Origin: Acanthornis magna | Taxonomy: Eukaryota; Chordata; Aves; Passeriformes; Acanthizidae | Assembly: GCA_036785705.1 (NCBI GenBank) | Contig: JAWUZG010001076.1 | Coordinates: 124,001 to 188,000, forward strand | DNA: 64,000 bases | Reading direction: 5' to 3' | In this document: one piece after another, positions 13,354 through 24,745 of the stretch | How positions within the stretch are numbered: position 1 is the stretch's first letter | Layout of the letters: every line of letters begins with the position of its first letter | Notes under the pieces: model-generated | Told to the model about the DNA's origin: nothing | What the model saw: only the letters and a program-made list of their open reading frames with translations | The model's database searches: none | Program-made: the position numbers and the translations under genes

Positions 13354-13416
13354 TTCCAGATATGCATAAACAGATATGCATATGCATATGCAGATATGCA
13401 TTCCAGATATGCATAA
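13354..13416. repeat. ATGCAT-rich short tandem repeat
   Basis: The unit AGATATGCAT or ATGCAT recurs about six times. The 16-base string TTCCAGATATGCATAA occurs identically at 13354-13369 and 13401-13416, flanking the ATGCATATGCATATGC core. Because ATGCAT is self-complementary, the array can fold on either strand. Confidence 0.85.
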
Positions 13417-16400
13417 CTCAGCTTGGGAACCCAGCTCTGACTTGGAACTTGGGAGATGCTATTTCTGGACTCTGTCCTGACAGCTGATCCTGATTTGTTC
13501 ATCTGATCTCTTTGACACACCTTGGGATGCCTGGAAAATATGAGTATATTGTTATTCCCATGTAAAATTATCGCCTCAAGATGCTGTAGTTTGACATAGT
13601 GCATTAGATTTTAACATTTGAGATACACTCTCCACTTTAACTTACTCCATTGCTCATGTTTCTTTTGGAAAAGGAAAGATTTGATTTCTGAAGGCAATCA
13701 ATTTTAAAACTTCTTTTTGAAAGGCTATTTTCTCTTTTTTTAAATTATTTTTTCTTAAAGGTCATTTTTCTAAGGACTAGCTTAGAGGTGCTAAGACATT
13801 TCCTCATTCTTTCAAAAGTATAGGATCTGTATGAAATGAACTCCATGATTAGCCAGAGCATTACTTCGCATAAAGTATACAGGATACGTATGATGGAGAA
13901 AAGTAACGGAAAGACTTGTGGTATATACTGTGTCAGGTATTTTTCTGTACTTAGTAATCTATGGTCCTTTCTCAAAGATGACTATTAAAGTCTGCTTTAT
14001 ATGGGTGAGCTAGTTCTCCATTCTAAATTTAATCTACTTCTAATTCTAAAATTCATTCTAAAGATGAGCTACCATTACATTAAACATTGTGGTTTCCATT
14101 TCAGTAGCAAATATTTTTCTAATTTTAATTAATTAATCAGCCTTAGAATTGGAGGAGTTGTTTTTTCTTTTTTTTTTTGTGAACTAATTAGATGTAATCT
14201 CACTTTCTCGATCTCCATTGCCTTTAATCAGCTTTCTCTGGCCAGATAGCACTCTTAATTCAGTTCTTTAACTTCCAAACTGTAATTGTGTTTATATATT
14301 GTAGGCATTTATAGTAATGCTTGCTCTTCCTTGTTTGCACGAGCCTCAGCATTTCCCCATAACCCCTCAAATGGATTTTGATTCCCACGGCAATCATAAG
14401 CTAATGGGGGAAACCACTGCAGTAATGTGAACAGCAGTTTTATGGTACTGTACATGAGAACAAAATGTATCGTGGAATAGGCTGCTGCTGTTGGGGACTT
14501 GATCTGTTGATCTGTTGGAAAGACTTGTTTCATGCATGTGTTTTTATTCTCTATTTCTGAGCTGACAATTTGGGGTGACGTTTATGGGATTTCTGTCTCA
14601 CTTCTCTACCTGTTTGATAGAAGGAACTCCATACCTGCAGGATGAGTTATACCTGCATCAGCTAGGAAATTATTCAAGCCTTGGTCTAACCTGCTCCCGC
14701 TGTACTCCTAACAAATTTTCCATATCAGCTTTAATGAACAAAAAAAAGTATGTTTTGGGAAACTAATGCCTGAATGTGTTTCTGTCCCCTGCCCAAGCCA
14801 CAGGGACTCTCTGGGGTGCTGTGGAGATAAACTTCTCCGTTTTCCTCTGTTCTGCACTGACGACGTTTTGCCCCAGAATATTTAAGTTTCTCTTCCTCAA
14901 GGGTCTCCATTGGCACAAGCACTGAGGAGCCAGCACTTGCATCTGAACACAAGTGTTGGGGGCCTAGAAAGTAGTGAGTGCTGTTCCGGGTATTTAAAGT
15001 GGTGTCAATCATGCTAACCCTCAGTAATATTTCAAGTATTTAGATAGACAAATGTTAAACAATTTTTGAATATTTTCCATTAATAATTTTAGATAGGCAC
15101 TAGCAGTTTATTTTAAATTAACCTTTATGCTTATAGTATATAAAAATAATTATAGTATGTGTTGCATGTGAAATCAGATGGTTATTCTGATCTCAATTTA
15201 TTTGGATTACATTGTGCTAGAAGTTCAAATTGGCAAAGAAGTATTGAAAGTGGTTAAAGGGCATGTATTTGTATATGGTGTACTTGTGATCTGCTGCAGA
15301 GAGATTCTCTTTGCTGCTGTAAGACACTTTTTCCTTTCACTAACTAAAGATCAGAGCAAACTATTTGCATCAAAGCTTCTTATTTAAAACAGTTTATTGA
15401 TGGCAACACACTTGCTGAATTCGCAAGCAAGCACATTTATGTAGCTGCAGCAGCATGAAGTGTGCCTGCCTGTTATTGGAAAGCATCCAAGGACATCCTC
15501 AGCCTTCCAGCTTTCCTCTGTGTGGGGGGAGGGTTGCTGCTGTTGCTGCTTTTCTTCATTTTCCGTACTGCAGCGATTTCTAAATAAGTGCTGGTTGATT
15601 TCTCCATTTGTTATTTTTCATTTTGAAGTTAGGATGCTTAGTGACCCACTGAAGAGATACAGACTTTCTTTCCGGGACAACTTAACATAGGATCTCTTCC
15701 CTTTCCCTGGTGGTACTGGACTTGGGTGGCTCTCTGGAAGAACCCTGATAGCCCACGGGGTATGTGATGGCCAAGGCAGCAAAAGGTAGCAAAGGCTGCA
15801 TCTTCAAACAATACCTTGCACTTATTTGCAAACAAAACCAGGTTGTTAATGAGAAACAGGCTGCCAAGGCAGCAGTGATTCCTGCCTCCAGAGAAGTGTA
15901 TGAGGAGGATGCAGCCCCCCAAATGTGTGGGGAGGAAAGGGCAAGGCTGGGCCCCACTGGGGCTGGGGAGTGGCACCCTTGGGGCAGAGCTAGTGGCCAG
16001 CGGCTCAGCAGTGTGGGGTGAGCGCCCATTCCCCAGCCTCCTCCCAGCTCCGAGTCCTTGAGGATCTCAGGGAGTCATTATGCCTTGAGGTTACTGTGAT
16101 GGGCTTTCTGCTGCTTTTCCCCAAGCATCTGCCTTTCATCTTTACAAAGCCATACAAAAATTGCCTGTAACTGGCACATATGCTCTCTTTTGGAGATGAA
16201 GGCTGCCATTTGTGTCTAGTTTGAATACTGACACATCATTACCTGGTTAGAGTTTTAAGGAACTACCTTTTAAGAAAGAAACTTTGTCACTGATTGAAAC
16301 TTTTGAATTTCATTGAACAAAGTGGTTTTTAGTGACCTCTATTTCCTGAATGTTATGCCCCCTTTTCGTATGCAGCACTTTGGTGCAAATTCATCAGTTC

Positions 16401-16879
16401 ATTCTAAGCAAGTACAGAGGTTATAATGAGAATGATGACATTATTTTTGGAAGTGATGCTGCCTGGCTGATGCATTTTCAGCACTCTTTTCAATCTCCCT
16501 CAGCTGTACTTAATGTCCAGTTTGTGATGCCAGTGAACGTATAACAATGTAGCTCTCTTATAAAATCCAAATATTGTACAGGGATAGAAACAGTACTTAA
16601 TTAAGCAAGAAATAAAAGAATTAACATTGTGATATAGGTCTTGTAAATGATCTTCAGATTAGGCAGATGCACATGTGGTCATGTTTAAGAACAGCTTTTT
16701 GTAATAGTGTAAAGAAGCCCTGAGATATTGGGTTCTGTGAATACATGTATTGCATGGAAAAAATCTAGTAGAAATAAAGGAAAAAAAATCAACATTTACA
16801 GTACCTGATCAGTAAAATAGTAGATTGTGAATGGAAGGATAGTTTGTAACTTTACTATTTTTGGGGAATGATAAAAATG
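13417..16879. other. Gene-less stretch
   Basis: No gene is supported. A GC-richer patch at 15640-16040 gives several overlapping open frames on both strands, the longest being 115 codons on the minus strand (15682-16029). None carries a recognisable motif and the patch is better explained by base composition. Confidence 0.6.
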
Positions 16880-17350
16880 CCATCTTGAAGGCCCTTCAAG
16901 GGCTGATTGGTTCTAGTCCTCCAATACTCCAAGGTTCTACCACTTGGAAGAGGGCTATTGAAACCAAGGACTGGATCAGCCATTGCTTTGTCTGGATGAA
17001 CCTTCTAAGGACAGAATCTCTCAGCCTGTTTGATGACCTATTCCAGTGCTGCTAGGGAAATTTTTTTCCAGCTGTCCAACTTCAATCTCTAAAACAGCTT
17101 TGTGTGGTTGTTTTCCTTTTTATGCTGTCTGACATTACCAAGAGGAGTTTGCCAGTGGTGTCCAAAGAACTGCCCTTCCAATAGTTGTAAGCAGATATTA
17201 AACACCTCTGTGGTTTCTTCTTTACCAAACTTACCAGGCCCGGCTCCTTCAGCATCTCTACGCAGGATATGGACCTTTGTCGAACCTTTTCTATTTTCTC
17301 TGCATCCCTCTTGAACTGAAGGTCTCCCCAGGCTGTCTGAGCACCAGCCT
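16880..17350 (-). mobile_element. Old, diverged CR1 LINE copy (non-coding)
   Basis: Read on the plus strand, blocks appear in the order expected for an antisense CR1 3' region. First comes a TAGTCCTCCAA block, then GATGACCTATTCCAGTGCTG, then a T-rich TTTCCAGCTGTCCAACTTC block, then CCAGGCCCGGCTCCTTCAGC with ATCTC, then AACTGAAGGTCTCCCCAG. These echo the CR1 phrases CCTGTTCCAGTGC, CCTAATATCCAAC, AGGCCCAGCTCCCTCAGCC and AACTGAACACAGTACTCCAGG. Divergence is high and indels are frequent, so boundaries are approximate and the subfamily is not assignable. Confidence 0.6.
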
Positions 17351-20300
17351 CCCCTATTCTGCTGCCACGCTCCTCCAGATGCAGTTCAGCGTGCAATTTA
17401 TTTTGCTCACAGTGAGGGCTCACTTCTGCAGTGTGGTGTCCACTGAAACATCACAGGCATGTTCTTAGGGCTGCTGCTTGGTAAGGTTTCAGTCAATGCA
17501 TGCGGTTATTCCGCTCTCGTTGCAGAATTCTGTGGTTTTCCCTGTTGAAGGTTGTGACATGTCTGTTGGTTAGCTCCCAAATTTACTGAAGTCTTTTGGA
17601 CAGGCTCTGGCCCTTATCCTGTCAGCAACTCTGCCTAGCTCAGAGCTGCCTGAAAGTTTGCTGAGTGTGTTAACTTCCTATTTGAGTGGAGCTTAGCCTA
17701 TAAAAGCCTACTGATAAAGTCCATCCTGTTATTTTTATTTTGATAGCCTCCTAAGATACTTAGTAGTGCTTTTAGGAAAAAACCCTCCATTTGTATGTAA
17801 ATGTAATATATGTATAGATGTATATACTCCTACTCTTCTAAAGAAAAGGAAAGACTCAGTAGTGAAGCAGAAATTGGTGTTTTATTCTTAATGCAGAGAT
17901 GATGTAGATATATTTAGGTTGATGTATGAAATTCTGTAATACTTTTCTTCTGAATACACAATTTTCTGCCCTCTTTATTTCACTGACTAGCATGAACACT
18001 CTACTATCTATAGTTTTGGATACAATTTATTGCGCTTTTGAACAAGAAGTGTTTGGTTTGTGAGAAAGCAGTGTGATGTGTGTTAAGAAAGTATTTTCAT
18101 GTTAGATTCCAAGTCTCTTCTATGGGGAGAAATCATCATAATTGGTCTTCCAACATCTCCATTAGACATCTTAAATAGTTTCCACATACTTGTGAAAGTT
18201 TCAATTACTTCACGTACTATTTGACAATTTTAGTCCAAGTAAGGGACACTGGCTGAATTTCTGTACCATGAGAAAAATGTGGTCTAGAAGGATTTCTTAC
18301 TGAGAAAAAGGAATGCATCTTTGATTTTTTTTTTTTTTAAGGTACTGTATATCTTGCATGATTTTTTTTTTTTTTAAGATACTGTATATCTTGGATGCCA
18401 GCCCCAAGCCAGACTCTTCATATCTGCAAATTTTAATTTAAGTCAGGGAAGAAAACTCTGGCAAAACATGAAAAGTTTCTTTAATATAATTTATTTTTTG
18501 TTTTGATGTGGTTTTTTGTTGTTTAGTTCTCATTATTTGAAGCCATTAACTAAATGACCATGTGGCTCCAGCTCTCAGTTTATGAGCTAGATGATGGATG
18601 CTGCAATTACTCTGAAATAAAGTGTTATTTTTTATAAGTTAAGAACTGGTTGTTTATAAGTGAAAAAATGATTGCTGAGCATTAGGAGCATGTAAATGGA
18701 ACTGGAGGGAAGAGGAAGATCTACAGAAATTCAGAGAAGGACTTTTGAGGCTTTCTGAAAGAGCTTGTGGAAATGAGCCCAGTGACAGTCCCATGCTCAT
18801 TTCCTCCAGTGATCACTGGATCTACTTGGACATTTAAGGCAGCTTTTAGTCTTGTGTGAAAGACATGATTTGATTCCGGTTATTGTCTCAGTCCAGTAAA
18901 CTTAGCTGAAGGAAAGCTTCTATGCAGGGGTGGATTTGGTGGTGTAAATCTACTTTTAGTTCAGTTAAAGACCATGGTCTTCCCTTAACCTCATCAGAAG
19001 AATGAACAAATCTAGTTCACTTCCCCCTCAAATTTCTCTAGATTTCTTCTTGTGTTCAATGTGCAAACTGACATGAATACAGACTAATCAAGGAAAGCAT
19101 TTTTAACAGACTCTCCAAGAAATACAGCATTCTGCGTAAGCACTTGTTTGCTGCCAATAGATCAAGACACAATAATGTAGACCACATACAAGGCTCTAGA
19201 ATAATCTTAAAGAACATGAAGAAAATTACAACCCAGGTTGCCTCACAAAAGTACAAGTTCATGACTAGTCCTACAGGACCATGTTAGACATTGAATTATA
19301 ATTTGTACCTACATAATTTGAATACTCAGTGTGGTTGCTGTCCAGTACTTAATTAATTTTGTTTGTGTGGTTTTTTAAAAGAAAAACCCAGTGTGAGAAT
19401 TTTATTATGGAGGATGACTTCAAGTTGAATGAAATGGCAGTAATTATCCTTGAGAGAAACTGGTTTCATTGTGCATGGCAAACTTGTGAAACCCAAAGGA
19501 CATACTCTGCCTTGCCTGGCTCCTGAAATCAGCAGAATTGTGTTAGTTCAGATTGCAGATTGTTGTGGGGTTTTTCTACAGAAGATGTAACCTCCCACCT
19601 TACTTTTGAGAAGGAAGTAGAATGGAGCATTATTTGTTCAAGAAAGCAGCATTCAGTTTAAACAATTTCTTGCAGAGATACCTTTGCCTACAGCTCCTTA
19701 GAGCTACATAAATCCACTGAGGAAAACAATAACAAGTGGCAAATGGGCTCTGATGATAACAGGTTCATAACAGCAAAATTTCAAAGGAAGAGAAGGGGAG
19801 CAAGCAGGAGGAGCAGTAATAACAGGAAGATGTTTGCTCTGTTAACTTTTGCATGGGCAAGAGATAGACTCAGGCCTCCTTCACGTGAAAGTGTGTGGTC
19901 ACAGCTGCTGCCTTGAGTGCTAAGGTGAAAATACAGGTGGCATCCCTTGGCATGTGCAGGCAGCTAAAGGTACTCCTGACCATGAAGGGAGCACAGAGGC
20001 TGCTGGCTGCTTGCTGGCAGGCCATGATGGGCTGTTTGTTTTCATACTCACAGTCTTGGGACACTGCTGCCACTGTCACAGCAGTTTCTTTTCATTTTAG
20101 GCTGCTGAAAGGGCTTACTTTGTGGATTTGCTGGTTAGATTGATATCCTAAAATTGAAACCATATATAGTTATGTCACGTTAATATTTGGTTTGGTAATT
20201 TCTGTTTTGCTTTATACACTTCTGATTCAGCACAGGAATACTGCATTCAGCTAAAGGTTTGTTGATTCCCTAAGAGCCCAAAAATTAAAAACAAACTAGC

Positions 20301-20577
20301 TTCTTTTGAATATTGCTCTCTTGTGTTCTGAATAACTATTTGCAATCACTACCTACTTATGGTAAGCCTCTGAAAATAGATGCATATAATGGAAGTCATG
20401 TTTTTTAAGGAAAAAGCAGATCAGTGATCCCTGTTACAGACTGTCCACAAAATATCAGGAACTAGTTTTGCTTCATATTGCTGTAAGTGGAGCAAGGCCT
20501 TGGCCTTAAAAAGAGATCAAATTGATACCTCATTGAAAATACTGAGATGCCTTAAACCATTTATTTTGGATAAATCA
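17351..20577. other. Gene-less AT-rich stretch
   Basis: Apart from the 37-bp tandem duplication at 18323-18396, no feature is visible. Open frames are short and of AT-rich composition. Confidence 0.65.
18323..18396. repeat. Tandem duplication of a 37-bp unit (2 copies)
   Basis: Copy 1 (18323-18359) and copy 2 (18360-18396) both run GA, T14, AAGRTACTGTATATCTTGSAT. They are head to tail without a spacer and differ at only two bases. The low divergence suggests a recent slippage duplication primed by the T14 run. Confidence 0.95.
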
Positions 20578-21905
20578 CACAGAATCACAGAATATGCTGA
20601 GTTGGAAGGAATTCACGAGGATCATTGAGTCCAGCTCCTGGCTCTGCGCAGGAGACCCCAAGAGTCACCCCATGTGCCTGAAAGCATTGTCCAAATGCTT
20701 CTTGAACTCCGTTGGCCTTGTTGCTGTGACAGCTTCCCTGGGGAGCTGTTGCAGTGCCCAACCACCCTCTGGTGAAGATCCTTTCCCTGAAATTAAACTT
20801 AAACCTCCCCTGACACAACTTCAGGGCATTCCCTCAGGTCCTGTCACTGTCACCACAGAGAAGAGATCAGTGCCTGCCCCTCCTCTTCCCCTCAGGAGGA
20901 AGCTGTAACTGCAGTGAGGTCTCTCCTCGGTCTCCTCCAGGCCGAACAGAGCAAGGCCTCAGCCACTCCGCACACAACTTCCTCTCTAGGCCCTTCACTA
21001 TCTTCGTGGCCCTTCTTTGGGATGCTCTCTAATAACTTAATATCTTTTATCTCATTCCCCAGTCTGTCCATACCTCCAGGACTTCCCCATCCCAGGTGCA
21101 GAATCTGGCACCTGGATTTCCTTTGTTGAACTCTGTACGGTTGGTGACTGCCCAGTCCTCACCACTGTCGAGGCCTCTCTGCAGGGCCTCTCTCAGCTCC
21201 TCCCAGCTTTGTATCATCTGTGAACTTGCTCTGTATCCCTTCCAGTCCTGCATCCAAGTCATTTATGAAGATGCTGATGAGCACAGGGTCTGATGGACAC
21301 TAGTGCCAGGTCCCTGTCTGGTGTCACCCCATTCTCTGTAACCTTTTGCACCCGACCCATGAGCCAGTTGCTCACCCATCTCATGGTGTGTTTATCCAGC
21401 TGTGTGCTGGACATTTTGTCCAGAAGGATCCTCTGAGAAACGGTATCCAAAGCTTTGCTGAAATACAGAAAGGTTACATCAGCTGGCTTCCCCTGATCAA
21501 CTCAGTGGGTTACTTTGTCATAGAAGCAAATCAGGTTTGATAAGCACGACTTTCCTCTCATGAAGCCGTGCTGGCTGTAACCAATGACTGTGTTGTCTTT
21601 CAGGTGTTTTTCAACACCTTCCAAAATAATCTCCATAACTTTGCGTGGCACTGAAGTGAGACTGACAGATCTGTAGCTTCCAGGGTCCTCCTTTCTCTTC
21701 TTGAAAACTGGGGCATTTGCCAGCTTCCAGTCAGCTGGACCACTCCAGATTCCCGAGACCACTCAAAAATTATTCAGAGAGGTTTTGTGATGATATCAAC
21801 TCTTGAGCTATCTAGCTCTTTGAGGATTCTTGGATGAATCCCATCAGGTTGAATAGATTTGTAGGGATCCAGCTGGAGCAGTAGAAAATTTGTCTGCTGG
21901 AGAAC
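20578..21905 (-). mobile_element. CR1 LINE, 5'-truncated, with reverse transcriptase remains
   Basis: This is the best-preserved transposable element in the window. It lies on the minus strand: CACAGAATCACAGAAT at the left edge is the complement of the CR1 3' terminal octamer repeat. The part nearest that end is the 3' untranslated region, with the typical CCCTCTGGTGAAGATCC, AACCTCCCCTGACACAACTT and CAGAGAAGAGATCAGTGCC blocks. The part beyond about 21060 encodes the thumb, palm and fingers of the LINE reverse transcriptase. Compared with remembered CR1 consensus, a block of very roughly 250 bases is missing near 21050-21070, where the 3' region jumps to the thumb coding part. Recognisable coding similarity stops near LLLQLDPYKS at about 21880, so the endonuclease and the first open frame are absent. 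No target-site duplication was found. The copy is dead. Confidence 0.9.
21040..21905 (-). pseudogene. CR1 reverse transcriptase (ORF2) remnant
   Basis: Minus-strand translation gives the CR1-type order. PADWKLANAPVFKKRKEDPG with SYRSVSLTSVPRKV forms the fingers. QHGFMRGKSCLSNLICFYDK follows (21502-21762, open). An in-frame TGA at 21502-21504 replaces the usual tryptophan. Palm motif A then reads FLYFSKALD where FLDFSKAFD is expected, so the catalytic aspartate is tyrosine. After LLDKMSSTQLDKHTMRWVSN and NWLMG the frame is lost by indels near 21300. The palm doublet survives as FTDDTKLGG (about 21202-21228). The thumb-like LDSGEDWAVTNRTEFNKGN is in another frame at about 21115-21180. A stop, frameshifts and a mutated catalytic residue make it non-functional. 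Confidence 0.88.
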
Positions 21906-21941
21906 TTTGTCAATGGCAATAGCCCTAAAGCCATCTTGACC

Positions 21942-22421
21942 TCATGGAAAAAAATCTTGCTGCCCTTCTTCCATCAGAATAACTTTGACCTCATTAATAT
22001 TTTTACTTTGGCAGTCACAGCATGGTGGGGTTGTAACCCAACTTAGAGATGTTAGCTGCTGGACCTCAGAGGGAAATCCCTGATCCTCTGAGCCTTCTAG
22101 ATTTGCTAGGAAAACTCCTTCTGGATAAATGTCTGTGTCATAGGGATTACAGAGCAAGTGTCGCTGAGCTTCACTGTGGATTCTGCCAGCATGCATGCAG
22201 CAGGACACCACAGTGATCTTTGTCACAGCTGCAGGGATTCTTGTCACAGCCACAATAGCGATCCTTATGGCATCCAGTGCTTTTGTCACAGTGCTGCGAA
22301 ATAATTGCAGCAGCTGCAGCCTCTGCCAGCTCTGTGAAGGCCAAGCCTGTATGTGGACAGGGAACACAAGCTTTGCCTCCTGCTGGTAACCCAGATGGAA
22401 GAAGAGGTCTAAAGTCATCAC
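21942..22421 (-). other. Open frame of 159 codons, origin unknown
   Basis: This is the longest open frame here that is not inflated by homopolymer translation. It runs from ATG at 22421 to a stop at 21942. The predicted product has a hydrophobic, Ile/Val/Ala-rich middle (AIRIAIVAVTRIPAAVTKIT), a CC pair, and an acidic, mixed C-terminal half containing YPEGVFLANLEGSEDQGF and CCDCQ. I recognise no domain. It lies about 40 bases upstream, in element orientation, of the visible end of the minus-strand CR1, but it does not resemble the CR1 endonuclease. The matching plus-strand DNA has three degenerate TTGTCACAG repeats at about 22216-22292, so part of the openness may come from a repeat. It could be an unlisted transposable element, a decayed gene piece or chance; the last is most likely. 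Confidence 0.2.
22216..22292. repeat. Degenerate TTGTCACAG repeat (3 units)
   Basis: The string TTGTCACAG appears at about 22218, 22238 and 22283, with GCTGCAGGGATTC, CCACAATAGCGATCC and TGCTGCGAAATAA after it respectively. Spacings are irregular, so this is an old or convergent repeat. Confidence 0.5.
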
Positions 22422-23136
22422 CTGCTACATTGGTGTGTTGGTACTGAGACCCAGATCAACCCCTTGGCATGAGAGAGGACAGCTCTGCCTCCATGGGCAC
22501 TGTGAGTCTGACCTGTGAGGAGAGGTTTAGTGACCTGGAGATTCAGAACTTGTTACTAGGGGATATGATAGCAGCATAATGGGCTTGAAGCATGGAAACA
22601 ATGTTTCCTGCTACTTTGTTCCCTCATGTATTTATACTACTGTTCAATCTGAACCTTGCCCTATCTTACCTGTGGCATTACAGGAGCACCTTTGTGCTTC
22701 TTAATATTTCTATAACCTCTGTGCTTCATACTTCCCATCCTCCTTTTGGCTCTGGCTAGGTAAAGGCATATGAAGGGACAGCTATTAGACTTCCTGATGT
22801 TATACAGGTACATTGTTTTCAAATCGGAATCCTGCTCTTAATTTATTTTAGTCTGGAGAAATCAAATAATGCGATATTGGGTAAAACATATTTATGAATG
22901 CATGTGCCCAATGTTACGTGCCTTTTACAATTTGCATCTTTCCTGGTCCCACAAGACTGATTATAAAGACCATTAAAAAGGCACTTGATGGTATGTTAAA
23001 ATTTTAGGGCTTTAGGTCATGACATAAACTGTAAAAAGTATTACTGAGTACAAAAGGCAGTCCATTTCTAATGTCGTTGGTAGTAATTTCCTTTACTGAC
23101 TCTGGTGTACTGTAAAACAAGTTTTATCAACCTCAG

Positions 23137-23190
23137 AAGTAAATGTCCTTAATGTGTGCCTGCTCTGGATAGTTTATAGGGGTTGTGCAG
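23137..23190 (+). other. Pseudoexon-like segment (54 nt)
   Basis: The segment is preceded by TTTTATCAACCTCAG and followed by a near-perfect donor, GTGCAG then GTAAGTGTG. One frame (skipping two bases) is open across it for 17 codons. It ends one base into a codon, so its phase does not fit the exon-like segment at 43892. No gene assignment is possible, and chance or a non-coding transcript are equally good explanations. Confidence 0.15.
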
Positions 23191-24693
23191 GTAAGTGTGT
23201 TTGCCTGGCAGTGTCCTGCTTTTACCTGCACTTCTCTCAGTACTGCAATAGTGTGCTGGAAACTGGAATATCAAAAAGTGTCTCTAGAGTATTAGCAGCT
23301 GTTGTGGGGCAGCCCCATTAGCCACAGATTTCACTGCCTGGAAATGAACAATAAAAAGCAATCCTCATGACAATGGTTGCTCCACCAGCTTCTTTATCTA
23401 ACTGGAAAAGATCTTTCTGCTTGATTCTGAGCTAGTATTTCTTTGTTTCTTTATCAAGAAAGATTCAAAGTACTTCTATTTCCCCCTTGAAAGTGATTTA
23501 TAAAAAATAAATAGAATATAGCAAGGGGTGTATGTATATTACTGTAATTAGTATGGGGGAGTGAATCCATTTTTTTTCCCTGTATATGTTAAAATCTTGA
23601 TTTTGGGGGAATTCTTCTGATTCTTCTTCCAAAGGATATTTTTAGGCTGAACATCCTCTTTTGCCTTATGTGAGAGGCAGCCAATACTGCTGTGTTAGTG
23701 TGCGTTCAAACTGCTCTGAATTAATCCTGTGTTTCCTGGCAAGAACTTCCCATTTCTTTCCTTATCTTTTCGCAGTGCTATGAGGATTTGATCTGAGGCA
23801 CCATTAGTAGAATAGACATAACGATTGTATCAGTTGATTAGAGGCATCTAATGTAGTTTCTGGACATCAGTTACTGCTCAGTAATGGAAATAGTTCAAGG
23901 AAATACTTCATGAAGCTTACAGCTGACTAAGAAGCTGGAAATCTGTCATTTTGTTTACAGGCACGTAGGCAATTCTTCCATGTCCTCATTGTAGTGTGAA
24001 AGGTCCCGGGTGGAAAGGTAGCTTGTCCTCTGGCTTAGGTTTGCCCCTTCTTTGGTGCAAGTTGCACAACTTCCAAGGTATAGTCACCCTTTGGGTCCTC
24101 TGTTGGCAATTACATTGTCCCAGGCTCAAAGTGGGAATCTCCCTGCTCAGATTACATTTGTCTTCCTTTACCAGAGATGTGAGCTGGTTGCTGCTGCCAT
24201 GACCGAAGGATAATATAGGACGGTAACTGGATCTGGGTGTCAGTGTGGGAAGTTCAGTACATGGTATTTTCTAACTTCTTCACAGCTGTACTAGGATTTT
24301 CCCCCACTTTTGTTGGCTTTTTTTTAAAATGTCACGTGGAGCTGTATTAATTACCAAGGTTTTTTATTATTATTATTTTTAAATTTGATGATGCTACTTT
24401 ATTTTATTGCATCTACTTGACTCTTGTCAAAACCACTTATGAATAACAGCAACATAATTTAGTAGAGGATATCAGCTCAGCTGCTCTATGAAAGCTTTAT
24501 TTAAAGGGCTTCTCTTTACATGCAGTGAATATTTAATCATTGCCTTTATTTTCTGCTCTCATTTTCAATTCAGTTTTCAATTTAGAGGTTTTAATTATGT
24601 AAAAAAGACAAAGATATGCTCTTTTCTTCTCTCTGTTGAATTTTCCTAACACAGTCTAATTTGAATTGAAAACTGACTTTTACTGTATTCAAG

Positions 24694-24745
24694 TTGGTTT
24701 TAGGGTCCTTCCAGAGTTTCAGAATTTCTATTATATTAAACATTT
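24694..24745 (+). mobile_element. Possible CR1 3'-tail remnant
   Basis: TTTTAGGGTCCTTCCAGAG followed by TTCAGAATTTCTATTATATT loosely resembles the CR1 plus-strand terminus GAGGTCCCTTCCAACTC..AATTCTATGATTC. The match is short and weak. Confidence 0.3.

Noticed and set aside
20594..20908. 104-codon plus-strand open frame
   Set aside because: It is antisense to the CR1 3' untranslated region; the same holds for other plus-strand frames up to 21540.
22195..22389. Hydrophobic, cysteine-rich plus-strand open frame of 64 codons
   Set aside because: It overlaps the TTGTCACAG repeat and is antisense to a longer open frame; no signal supports it.
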